Shown here in pieces: positions 1 through 7,648 of a DNA stretch of 26,468 nucleotides. Source of the stretch: Sulfuriferula multivorans (GTDB taxonomy: Bacteria > Pseudomonadota > Gammaproteobacteria > Burkholderiales > Thiobacillaceae); assembly GCA_010365175.1 (NCBI GenBank), contig JAAFGW010000006.1, positions 1-26,468 on the forward strand, written 5' to 3'. The notes under the pieces are model-generated. The model had not been told where the DNA came from. It saw only the letters and a program-made list of their open reading frames with translations, and did not search any database. Numbering within the stretch: position 1 is the stretch's first letter; every line of letters starts with the position of its first letter. Both the position numbers and the translations under genes were made by a program.

Positions 1-947
1 AACATGAAAACCTGGTCAGCGTGGATTGTGGCGTGTGCGGTAAGGCCGCGCGCGAGATGACTGTGAGCAGTTGGAATAATGTCGCTTTCTGCAAGAAGCA
101 GGCCAATGACGCCTATTTCAGCGACACCTGCAACACCGTGGTGGCGGTGCCGTTGATGCACAAGAACCAGGTGATGGGCGTCTACAACCTGTTCATGGAA
201 GAAGACAAAACCGTTCCGGAAGACGTACGCCTGCTGTTTCGTTCGATCAGCGAGCACCTCGGCATCGCGCTGGAAAACGCCCGCCTGACGCGCGAGAACA
301 TGCGCATCTCGCTGATGAACGAACGCCAGATGCTGGCCAACCAGATTCACGATTCGCTGGCGCAGACCCTGGCCTACGCCAAGATGCGGCTCACTGTATT
401 GTCCGATTCGATGCGTCATGAGGACTACCCCAAGGCCAACCGCTACCTGGTTGATGTCGAGGAAGCGGTCGACCTCGCCTACGCCGACCTGCGTGATCTC
501 ATCACCCAATATCGCGATCGCATCAATCCACGCGGGCTGGTGCCAGCGATTCAGGAACTGGCCAAAGGGTTTCGCAAGAAAGCCAATGCCGACGTTGATT
601 TTCTCAATCTGGTGCAGGATGTTTCACTGTCGCCCGACGAGGAAATCCAGGTCTTCCACATCATTCAGGAATCGCTCTACAACATCGCCAAGCACGCCCG
701 TGCTCGCCATGTCGTCATCACCTTTGACCTGGTAGACGGCCAGTATCTCGTCAACGTCGCAGATGATGGCGTGGGCGTACAAAAGAAGAATGACGAATCG
801 TCCACCATGGGCAAGAGCTTCGGCCTCACTATCATGCGCGAGCGCGCCGCCAAGTTAAATGGCAAACTTAGCGTAGAAAGCCGCCCAGCCGGTGGCACCG
901 TGATCCGTCTGGTCTTCCCGCAACACAAATCCGAGCACGCCGCATGA
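1..947 (+). CDS. NarX/NarQ-like sensor histidine kinase, 3' part (5' end outside window)
   Basis: The reading frame is open to the window edge (in-frame codons read HENLVS before a GTG at 21), so the start lies upstream. What is visible, numbered from that GTG, is a GAF-like region (about 1-90) with cysteines at 3, 6, 24 and 37. It is followed by an HisKA_3 dimerisation domain with phospho-acceptor H110 in the box NQIHDSLAQT, and a C-terminal HATPase_c domain with an N-box (ESLYNIAKHA) and a G-box (VADDGVGV). This is the layout of NarX/NarQ/NreB-type kinases, which phosphorylate NarL/FixJ regulators. It overlaps the next gene by ATGA, so the two form a cognate pair. The signal sensed is not visible because the N-terminus is missing. 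In NarX relatives it is nitrate/nitrite, but redox sensing through the cysteines is possible. Family is certain, ligand is not. Confidence 0.9.
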   Translation, partial: HENLVSVDCGVCGKAAREMTVSSWNNVAFCKKQANDAYFSDTCNTVVAVPLMHKNQVMGVYNLFMEEDKTVPEDVRLLFRSISEHLGIALENARLTRENMRISLMNERQMLANQIHDSLAQTLAYAKMRLTVLSDSMRHEDYPKANRYLVDVEEAVDLAYADLRDLITQYRDRINPRGLVPAIQELAKGFRKKANADVDFLNLVQDVSLSPDEEIQVFHIIQESLYNIAKHARARHVVITFDLVDGQYLVNVADDGVGVQKKNDESSTMGKSFGLTIMRERAAKLNGKLSVESRPAGGTVIRLVFPQHKSEHAA

Positions 948-1600
948 GTCTCATCCGCATCATCCTCGTCGACGATCACACCCTGTTCCGAAAAGGGCTG
1001 GCTGAACTGCTCGAACAAAGCGGCAGCATTGAGGTAACGGCCTTTACCGGCACCCCTGACGACGTCGCCATGCTGTTGAAGGCACACCGCCCCGACGTGC
1101 TGATACTCGATCTCAATATGCCAGGTACCGACGGCATCACCCTGATGCAGCAATTGCGTGCGGAAGGCTTCAAGCTGCCCGTGCTCATCCTCACGCTTTC
1201 CGAGGCAGAGGATGATCTGGCACGCGCACTGCGCGCCGGTGCTAACGGCTATCTGCTGAAAAGCATGGAACCTGACGAAGTGGTCGACGCCATCTTGCGC
1301 GCCCAGCGTGGCGAAACCGTTGTCGCTCCTGCCATGACCGCCAAACTCGTCAGGCTTTACGACAAGAAAGGCCAGGATGCCGGTTCCCTGCTTGATGCCC
1401 TGACCCCACGCGAACGCGAAATCCTCACCCACCTGTCACGTGGTGAGAGCAACAAAGCCATCGCCCGCACCCTCGACATCAGCCACGACACGGTCAAACT
1501 GCACGTGCGCCATATTCTTGCCAAGCTGAACCTGTCGTCACGCGTTGAGGCGGCGGTGTTCGCCGTGGAAAACAGGGTCACGCCCGGGTCTGTAAAATAA
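944..1600 (+). CDS. NarL/FixJ-family response regulator
   Basis: 218-aa two-domain regulator. The receiver domain (1-120) has the acidic pair D10/D11, phospho-acceptor D56 in LILDLNMPG, T84 and K106. The LuxR-type HTH (about 150-212) runs from LTPREREIL to LNLSSRVEAAVF and closely resembles E. coli NarL. The DNA-contacting positions K188, V189 and K192 of NarL correspond by my alignment to K185, L186 and R189, which are conservative changes. A TACYYMT-like heptamer target is therefore plausible. The start ATG overlaps the kinase stop by four bases, implying translational coupling and a kinase/regulator pair. Exact matches to that heptamer occur in front of dsrA (18688-18733), making the dsr operon a candidate target; this is inference. 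Orthology to true NarL is not proven. Confidence 0.92.
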   Translation: MSLIRIILVDDHTLFRKGLAELLEQSGSIEVTAFTGTPDDVAMLLKAHRPDVLILDLNMPGTDGITLMQQLRAEGFKLPVLILTLSEAEDDLARALRAGANGYLLKSMEPDEVVDAILRAQRGETVVAPAMTAKLVRLYDKKGQDAGSLLDALTPREREILTHLSRGESNKAIARTLDISHDTVKLHVRHILAKLNLSSRVEAAVFAVENRVTPGSVK

Positions 1601-1792
1601 CGCTGATCGAGCTCGCGAACCCACCCCTTTCAATGGATAAAGCTTGAGCACGCATGAACTTAACGCCAGTCCATCACGCCGAGGCATCCACCTTGGACGC
1701 GCTGAATAGCGAACAATGCAACAAGCTGAATCAGCGTTTGACTTGGCCATTCTGAAACGCATCAACGTCACAACCCTGTCTGGAGAAGCAAT
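1601..1792. other. Intergenic region between the response regulator and the LapA-like gene
   Basis: 192 bases without a convincing gene. A 33-codon reading frame (1654-1755, MNLTPVHHAEA...) lies here, but it has only a weak ribosome site and no recognisable relatives, so I do not call it. No strong hairpin terminator was seen. The ribosome site of the next gene (GGAGAAG) is at its right end. Confidence 0.5.
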
Positions 1793-2293
1793 ATGAACAT
1801 CTTGGGCCTGCTCATTTTTGTAGGGATGATCGTGCTGGGGGTATTCACGCTGGCCAACTGGGGGGCATTGAGCGCGCCGACTGCGCTTTCCTTCGTGGCT
1901 TTCAGTCTTGAAGCCCCATTGGGCCTGGTGTTGCTGGCCGTGATTCTGATGTTCGTGGCGCTCTTTACCGCCTACGTCCTGATCCTGCGCACGGCCATGT
2001 TGATGGATGCGCACCGCTACGCAAAGGAGCTCCAGGCTCAGCAGCAGTTGGCCGAAAAGGCTGAGGCCTCACGGCTCAATGACCTGCGCAGTCAGCTCGA
2101 TCACGAGTTTGCACAATTGAAGGAAACCTCAGAGAAGTCACGAACCGACCTGAGCACCCGCATCGACGGCATGGAACAGGGCATGCTGAACGCGATTGAA
2201 GAATCCAATCGCATCCTGTCCGCGTATGTCGGCGAGGTGGAAGACAAGCTGGACCGAAGCTTGGCGAGTCCAGTGTCAGACAAGCCGGCTTAG
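1793..2293 (+). CDS. LapA-domain-like small inner-membrane protein with coiled-coil tail
   Basis: 166 aa. Two hydrophobic segments (about 3-23 and 42-66) are separated by a short loop containing NWG, the layout of LapA/DUF1049 proteins. A long charged heptad-like region (about 72-155, many Q, E, K, L) is likely a cytoplasmic coiled coil. A good ribosome site (GGAGAAGCAAT) precedes the ATG. LapA-domain proteins such as E. coli LapA work with LapB in envelope and lipopolysaccharide homeostasis, but the long tail here is unlike classic LapA and no LapB neighbour is visible. The function is therefore left open. It sits alone between the two-component system and the convergent antiporter gene. Confidence 0.7.
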   Translation: MNILGLLIFVGMIVLGVFTLANWGALSAPTALSFVAFSLEAPLGLVLLAVILMFVALFTAYVLILRTAMLMDAHRYAKELQAQQQLAEKAEASRLNDLRSQLDHEFAQLKETSEKSRTDLSTRIDGMEQGMLNAIEESNRILSAYVGEVEDKLDRSLASPVSDKPA

Positions 2294-2353
2294 CCACCGG
2301 ATTGTTGAGCCGGCTAGGGCGACGCAATGAAACGCGCCGTGCTTGGCCTTATC

Positions 2354-4210
2354 TCATTCAACTTTCGTGTCGGTTGGCTTGTCTGGCTCGGGCAGCACTT
2401 CGGGCTCGGTAATTTCGAACTGAGGCTGCACCAGGCTGATCAGGAACTGGCCTGCCTGGGGATTGGTTTTTCCTTCGGCGGTAAAGATTTGAAGATTGCC
2501 CTCTTCCGTGATCAGGAAAAGCGGCAACACCTTGCCCGCATACCGGGCCTTCAGTTCATCCAAACCGTACTCCTCGCTCAGCTTGGTTTTCTTGACGACG
2601 GCCTCATCGGTAAACCACTCGGTCAGCGCCGCATGCGTCAAACCCTTACCAAACAGAAAACGCCCCCTGAGGTGACGCGAATGCGCGTCCAACTGTGTTT
2701 CATCCTCCGGCATCAATTGATATGCCTGCGAGCGTCCAAACAGCGGCGCAAAATGCAGTGCGGCCAATGAGTTCACGTCATCGTTGGTGGTCATCGCCAG
2801 GAGTTTGCCAATGCCACTGATCTCGACGCGATCCAATACGTTGTCGGCAAAAATACTGGCATAAAAAGCCGGGATGCCGGCCATCCGCGCAGCCGATACG
2901 TTGTGACGGCTGTTATCCACCAGCATCACGGGGTAGCCCTCGTCCTGCAGCATTTTGGCCATGTCACGCACCCAATGATAGCCACCCAGAAACAGTACGC
3001 CTTGCGGTTGCGCCTTGGCCAGGCCTAGCCGTCGTGCCACTAACGGCGCAGTCAATCCATACAGGGCGACGGTGCCAATGATGATGAAAAATGTTTGTGG
3101 CACCAGCACTTCCGAACCCGCCAATCCAACTTCTTCAAGCCGCAATGCGAATATGGAGGCCACCGCTGCGGCGACAATTCCACGCGGGGCCATCCAGGAT
3201 AAAAACAGCTTTTCCTTGAGACCCAGCTTGCTTCCCCAAGTGGAGGCAAACACTGACGCAGGCCGCGCCACAAAAATCAGCACCAACAGGAATACAAAGC
3301 TGGCGATGCCGATCTGATCGAGATCGACCGGCTTGAGATGGGCCGCCAACAAGATGAATACGCCGGCGATCAACAACACCCGCAAGTTTTCCTTGAACTC
3401 GACTATATGTTGTACCGAAACTGCTTTTTGGTTGCCCAGCGCAAACCCCATGATGGTGACCGCGAGCAGACCCGACTCAGATTGCAACATGTTGGCGCCG
3501 GTAAATACCCCAACCACGAACATGACTGCTACCGGGTTATGAAGATAGTCGGGGATATAGTCCCGCTTCATGCAAAACCCCAAAATCAACGCCCCCAACA
3601 ACCCGAGCACCGCACCAATGCCGATGGTTTTAAGGACTATCCCGACCACCACCATTTCATGCTGCGTCCCCGACTCCAGAATCACCTGAAACACCAGCAC
3701 CGCGAGCATCGCCCCGATGGGGTCGATCACGATGCTTTCCCACTTCAGAATGGCCCCTGTTTGCCCGGTAGGGCGAATGAACCGCAACATTGGACCAATG
3801 ACTGTCGGGCCGGTAACGACGAGTACAGCACCGAGCAATATGGCCAGCGGCCACTCAAGCCCAAGTATCCAGTGTGCAGCAATGGCGCTGATGAACCAGG
3901 TAATCGAAGCGCCCAGCGTCACAAGCCATGCCACCACCCCGCCAATGGCACGAAACTCTTTCACCGACAGGCTCAGCCCGCCTTCGAACAAAATCATGGC
4001 CACAGCCAATGAAACCACCGGATAAAGCAGCGTCCCCAGCAAGTCTTCTGGATTGATCCAACCCAAAACGGGGCCGGCTAAAATGCCAAATACCAAAAGC
4101 AGCAAAATTGAGGGGAAGCGCAAGCGCCACCCCAACCACTGGGCCGAGATCCCCAGGATGACGACGGCGCTGATGCTGACAAGACTGTGCTCAACCATCG
4201 GGCGATTCAT
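2354..4210 (-). CDS. CPA1-type Na+(K+)/H+ antiporter with TrkA-N domain
   Basis: 618 aa. Residues about 8-395 are a string of hydrophobic helices typical of monovalent cation/proton antiporters. They include TGPTVIGPMLRF (133-144), the ion-site-like stretch ESIVIDPIGA (158-167) and the CPA1 signature APRGIVAAAVASIFAL (341-356). From about 402 a Rossmann-like TrkA-N/RCK domain begins (GVLFLGGYHWVRDMA, then MLVDNSRHN), suggesting nucleotide- or ligand-gated regulation on the cytoplasmic side. The C-terminal tail is acidic and proline-rich. The ion site reads ID where many NhaP members have ND, so Na+ versus K+ preference is open. It lies 148 bases downstream of cysG on the same strand. It may be read through from the dsr operon, but has no functional link to it that I can see. 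Confidence 0.9.
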   Translation of the reverse strand: MNRPMVEHSLVSISAVVILGISAQWLGWRLRFPSILLLLVFGILAGPVLGWINPEDLLGTLLYPVVSLAVAMILFEGGLSLSVKEFRAIGGVVAWLVTLGASITWFISAIAAHWILGLEWPLAILLGAVLVVTGPTVIGPMLRFIRPTGQTGAILKWESIVIDPIGAMLAVLVFQVILESGTQHEMVVVGIVLKTIGIGAVLGLLGALILGFCMKRDYIPDYLHNPVAVMFVVGVFTGANMLQSESGLLAVTIMGFALGNQKAVSVQHIVEFKENLRVLLIAGVFILLAAHLKPVDLDQIGIASFVFLLVLIFVARPASVFASTWGSKLGLKEKLFLSWMAPRGIVAAAVASIFALRLEEVGLAGSEVLVPQTFFIIIGTVALYGLTAPLVARRLGLAKAQPQGVLFLGGYHWVRDMAKMLQDEGYPVMLVDNSRHNVSAARMAGIPAFYASIFADNVLDRVEISGIGKLLAMTTNDDVNSLAALHFAPLFGRSQAYQLMPEDETQLDAHSRHLRGRFLFGKGLTHAALTEWFTDEAVVKKTKLSEEYGLDELKARYAGKVLPLFLITEEGNLQIFTAEGKTNPQAGQFLISLVQPQFEITEPEVLPEPDKPTDTKVE

Positions 4211-4358
4211 ACCTCGTTAGATCGAGCGGATTACCCACCCGATTGGTCAGCGTGCCCTACTCAAAAAGGGGGTTCGTTTCAGGATTATTCTTATGCGGCA
4301 GCCTACCAGCCACCCAGGCCGCTGGCTATGTGTGAGCTAGCTGCCAAATTTTCCTATA

Positions 4359-5798
4359 TCAACGCAAGTGATCCGGTGTTTCAAGGGGAGAATGCTGCGT
4401 CTGTTCAGACTGCAATTCGGGCTGAAACCAGCCAAGCTTTTTACGCAGTTTGACCACATTGCCCACGATGATGAGGGTGGGTGCCTTGAGTCCGGCTTCT
4501 TCCGCCAGCGCAGGCAAGGTATTGAGGTCGCCCGTGATGACACGCTGGCTCGGTAGGGTGCCATGTTGAATAATGGCTGCCGGCGTTTCAGCAGTCAGGC
4601 CATGCTTGATCAGCGCCTCGCATAGCATCGGCAAGCCCTTCAAGCCCATGTAGATAACGATCGTCTGGTCTTGCCGTGCGATGCCTTCCCAGTTGAGGTT
4701 GAAGGTGTTGTCTTTCAAATGCCCGGTAACGAAGGTGACAGATTGCGCATAGTCGCGATGAGTCAACGGAATGCCCGCATAAGATGACACGCCGGCTGCG
4801 GCCGTGATTCCCGGCACCACCTGGAACGATACGCCGTGCTCGACCAGGGTTTCGATCTCTTCGCCGCCACGGCCAAAGATGAACGGGTCGCCACCTTTCA
4901 GACGCAAGGTACGTTTTCCTTCCTTGGCCAAACGTACCAGCATGAGGTTGATTTCCTCTTGCGGCACCGCATGGTCGTCGCGTTCTTTACCCACATACAC
5001 ACGCTCGGCATCGCGTCGGCACATGTCGAGAATAGGCGGCGAAACCAGACGATCATAGACGATCACATCGGCCTGCTGCATCAGGCGCAGGGCCCGGAAT
5101 GTCAGCAAATCGGGATTGCCCGGACCGGCGCCGACCAGATAGACCTCGCCACGTGTAATTTCGTTTGCGGCGCTGTCTTTGATCATCGCGTTGAGCTCGG
5201 CTTCCGCTTCGACATCGCGACCGGAAAACACCATCTCGGCGACAGGTGAAAGAAATACCTTTTCCCAGAAAGCACGGCGCTGTTCTGGTTTGATCGCCTC
5301 ACGTACTCGTGTCTTGTATCTTGATGCGAGCGCACTCAGACGTCCATACGCAGCAGGAATCATGGTTTCCAGCCGGGCGCGCAACATACGCGCCAGCACC
5401 GGAGATTCACCCCCACTGGAAACCGCCACCATGATTGGGGAGCGATCGATTATCGAAGGCAGGATAAAACTGCACAACGCGGGTTTGTCTGCCACATTGA
5501 CAGGGATGTGGCGCGTACGCGCAGCATCCGCTACCTGCTTGGCTACCGCCACATCTTCCTCGACCACAATGACAGCGTCCTTGCCTTCGAGCAGTTCATC
5601 ACTGAAGACATCAGCCACACGACTCAGAAGCTCGGCATGTGGCAAGCGTTTAAAGCAATCATGCAACTCAGGCGCGGCCACTTCGACGCGCGCCCCGGCA
5701 CGCAGCAACAACTCGGCTTTGCGGGCAGCTGTTTCCGACCCCCCTACCAGCAGGCAGGTACGTTCACGCAGGTCGAGGAATATAGGCAGGTAATCCAT
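4359..5798 (-). CDS. cysG: Siroheme synthase (uroporphyrinogen-III methyltransferase / precorrin-2 dehydrogenase / ferrochelatase)
   Basis: 479 aa, full length for trifunctional CysG. The N-terminal half carries the NAD-binding precorrin-2 dehydrogenase/ferrochelatase part: LLVGGSETAARKAELLL at 17-33, NVADKP with D104 matching the proposed catalytic Asp, and SSGGESPVLAR at 127-137. The C-terminal half is the SAM-dependent methyltransferase, starting at GEVYLVGAGPGNPDLLT (217-233) and including LKGGDPFIFGRGGEE. The enzyme converts uroporphyrinogen III to siroheme in the cytoplasm. It ends the dsr operon, five bases after dsrR. This placement implies a dedicated siroheme supply for DsrAB, which DsrN then amidates. 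The start MDYLPIFLDL matches the family N-terminus. Confidence 0.97.
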   Translation of the reverse strand: MDYLPIFLDLRERTCLLVGGSETAARKAELLLRAGARVEVAAPELHDCFKRLPHAELLSRVADVFSDELLEGKDAVIVVEEDVAVAKQVADAARTRHIPVNVADKPALCSFILPSIIDRSPIMVAVSSGGESPVLARMLRARLETMIPAAYGRLSALASRYKTRVREAIKPEQRRAFWEKVFLSPVAEMVFSGRDVEAEAELNAMIKDSAANEITRGEVYLVGAGPGNPDLLTFRALRLMQQADVIVYDRLVSPPILDMCRRDAERVYVGKERDDHAVPQEEINLMLVRLAKEGKRTLRLKGGDPFIFGRGGEEIETLVEHGVSFQVVPGITAAAGVSSYAGIPLTHRDYAQSVTFVTGHLKDNTFNLNWEGIARQDQTIVIYMGLKGLPMLCEALIKHGLTAETPAAIIQHGTLPSQRVITGDLNTLPALAEEAGLKAPTLIIVGNVVKLRKKLGWFQPELQSEQTQHSPLETPDHLR

Positions 5799-5803
5799 GG
5801 AGT

Positions 5804-6169
5804 TTACTCAGTGGCCGTTTCAGGTCCGGCACCGGATTCCTTGCCTGCATCAGGCTCGGATTCCGGCTCGGTTGCGTCTTCAGCAGAAAACGGCGGGATA
5901 AAAATAAAGCGCATGTCGCCGGGACCCATTTCGACAAAATCCAGTGTTACGCCTTGCAGGTAAGGCGTGCTGGAAGATGCAATCAGTATCTCGACTTTGT
6001 TGCAGATCAGCTGCTCGTCAAGCTCGCGTTCGTGATCAAATCCCATCGCGTAGTTCACACTTCCATCGTCTTCCTGAGTGGCGGCGACTCGCAATATCAT
6101 GCCAAAAACATCCGGGTTGTTGGCAACAGCTCGAATTTGCTCGGCAGCAGCGTCGGTAATTTTGATCAT
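5804..6169 (-). CDS. dsrR: DsrR, A-type (IscA-like) protein without cluster cysteines
   Basis: 121 aa from the ATG at 6169, which has a GAGGAA ribosome site. An upstream in-frame extension to 6244 would overlap dsrN and lacks family similarity. The fold is recognisable as IscA/SufA-like (MIKITDAAAEQIRAV at the start, YLQGVTLDFVEMG in the middle). The three conserved cysteines of A-type iron-sulfur carriers are missing: the CGCG-type end is replaced by a proline/acidic tail, and the only cysteine is in LICNKV. This is the known character of DsrR, which in Allochromatium vinosum is reported to support DsrEFH levels post-transcriptionally rather than carry clusters. The roughly 25-residue acidic tail (AEDATEPESEPDAG...) is longer than in the A. 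vinosum protein. It lies between dsrN and cysG with short gaps. Confidence 0.93.
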   Translation of the reverse strand: MIKITDAAAEQIRAVANNPDVFGMILRVAATQEDDGSVNYAMGFDHERELDEQLICNKVEILIASSSTPYLQGVTLDFVEMGPGDMRFIFIPPFSAEDATEPESEPDAGKESGAGPETATE

Positions 6170-6186
6170 GGGTAATTCCTCGTAAT

Positions 6187-7605
6187 TTAAGCGGCTGCAC
6201 GCGCCTTGCGCGCGCGCACCTGGTTTAAAAATGGCGCAATCCACCCCTGTGCGCCCGTGCCACGACGATGTACGTACGCCGCTAGCAGGTTGTGTAGTTG
6301 ATAGCCGTCATGCTGGCCATCAATTCCATGGCCGCGTTTAACCTGATAAGCGTATATGGAGTCGGATGGCAGATTTTCCAGACTGGAATAGTGAAATTCA
6401 TGTGCGGGTATGGTGTCCGCTTCCTGCCAGCGATCATCGCCGGTGGGCTGCAGGTATGCATAGCCACGTCCCACTGGCCGATCATGCATACGGGTATCGC
6501 CAGGCACCACCCCGACCATTTCACACGTTTTGCCCTGCCAACTCAGGCTGCGCGACAAATACATCAAACCGCCACATTCTGCATAGGTGGGCAGCCCCGC
6601 CTCAATGGCACACTGGATACTTTGGCGCAAAGATTGATTGGCTTCGAGCGCGTCCATGAACACTTCCGGGAAACCTCCCCCGATAATCAGCCCATCCAGC
6701 TGCGGTAAATGTTGCGTGTTCAAGGTATCCAGTTCAACCAATTCAACGTTGTCTGCACGCAGTGTGTCCAGATCCTCACTGTAGTAAAAACCGAAAGCCT
6801 GATCATGGGCAATGCCAATACGAAGTGTCTCCGCCGAAGCGACAACGTGTAATGGCGTTGCCACTGCCAAATTCGGTGCTCTGTCGGCGATAGCCAGCAA
6901 GTGATCGAGGTCTACCTGCGCAGCCACGCGTTCACCCACATGCTGAATACTTGCCAAAGCCACCTGTTGTTCGTTGGCAGGTACCAAACCCAGATGCCGC
7001 TCTGCGATCATCATACTGGTGTCATGCTGCACGGCGCCAATCACTTCAACATCGGTGTAATGCTCGATCACCGCACGCAATTTCGACTCGTGCCTGCTCC
7101 CGCCGAGATTATTCAGGATCACACCGGCAATTCGAATATCCGGATCAAACGCCTGATACCCCAGAATCAATGGCGCCACCCCACGCGTCATGCCGCGCGC
7201 ATCAATCACCAGCACAACCGGCGCATCGAGCAATTTGGCCAGCGCTGCGTTACTGTTGCTGCCATCCAGATCCAGCCCGTCATACAGGCCTTTATTTCCT
7301 TCGATCAGGCTGATCCGTGCATCGGCTGCGACGCGCGCAAACTGCTGCTCGATTTCACCGCGTTGCATCATGTGGAAATCGAGGTTGTAACAGGCGCGCT
7401 GGGCGGCCATCCCGATCCAAAGCGGATCGATGTAATCGGGACCTTTCTTGAAACCTTGAACGGCATGGCCACGCGCATGCAACGCCGCGCACAACCCAAG
7501 AGTCAATGTGGTTTTTCCTGAGGATTTATGGGCCGCAGAAATAAACACGCGGGGCATATGAGCCCCGCGTTCAGTTGGTTTGGAATGGCTATCGAGCGAG
7601 TTCAT
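6187..7605 (-). CDS. dsrN: DsrN, siroheme amidase (CobB/CbiA-type amidotransferase)
   Basis: 472 aa, cobyrinic acid a,c-diamide synthase family. The N-terminal ATPase has the P-loop SAAHKSSGKTTLTLG (23-37). The C-terminal class I glutamine amidotransferase has nucleophile C344 in YAECGGLMYLS. In dsr operons DsrN amidates siroheme to siro(heme)amide, the prosthetic group of DsrAB. Placement with dsrR and cysG fits this and argues against a cobalamin role, since no cob genes are nearby. I keep the start at 7605 because AGAGGA lies about nine bases upstream. A second ATG at 7557 (MPRVFISAA) matches the usual CobB start but has a poorer ribosome site. A 9-bp hairpin in front of the gene partly covers this ribosome site. 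Confidence 0.95.
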   Translation of the reverse strand: MNSLDSHSKPTERGAHMPRVFISAAHKSSGKTTLTLGLCAALHARGHAVQGFKKGPDYIDPLWIGMAAQRACYNLDFHMMQRGEIEQQFARVAADARISLIEGNKGLYDGLDLDGSNSNAALAKLLDAPVVLVIDARGMTRGVAPLILGYQAFDPDIRIAGVILNNLGGSRHESKLRAVIEHYTDVEVIGAVQHDTSMMIAERHLGLVPANEQQVALASIQHVGERVAAQVDLDHLLAIADRAPNLAVATPLHVVASAETLRIGIAHDQAFGFYYSEDLDTLRADNVELVELDTLNTQHLPQLDGLIIGGGFPEVFMDALEANQSLRQSIQCAIEAGLPTYAECGGLMYLSRSLSWQGKTCEMVGVVPGDTRMHDRPVGRGYAYLQPTGDDRWQEADTIPAHEFHYSSLENLPSDSIYAYQVKRGHGIDGQHDGYQLHNLLAAYVHRRGTGAQGWIAPFLNQVRARKARAAA

Positions 7606-7617
7606 GCCGGATGATCC

Positions 7618-7640
7618 TCTGCCCGGATTAACCGGGCAGA
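7618..7640 (-). promoter_or_regulatory. Hairpin at the dsrP/dsrN junction overlapping the dsrN ribosome site
   Basis: Perfect 9-bp inverted repeat TCTGCCCGG / CCGGGCAGA around a 5-base AT-rich loop, filling most of the 43-base gap. In the dsr transcript its 3' arm runs into the AGAGGA of dsrN. It is not followed by a U-run, so it is an unlikely terminator. It more likely acts as a 3' stabiliser of the upstream message or lowers dsrN translation. Confidence 0.55.
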
Positions 7641-7648
7641 ATCAAGGC

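Noticed and set aside
677..1432. 251-codon open frame antisense to the kinase and response regulator
   Set aside because: The sense genes have complete domain patterns; the antisense product has no recognisable motif.
1654..1755. 33-codon frame between the regulator and the LapA-like gene
   Set aside because: Too short and featureless, with a weak ribosome site; nothing supports translation.
2284..2330. Two copies of AGCCGGCT between the convergent LapA-like and antiporter genes, considered as a bidirectional terminator
   Set aside because: Each copy is self-complementary, the loop is long and no T-run follows on either strand.
2327..2770. 147-codon + strand frame over the end of the antiporter gene
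   Set aside because: It is antisense to the TrkA-N domain coding region and its composition is that of a shadow frame.
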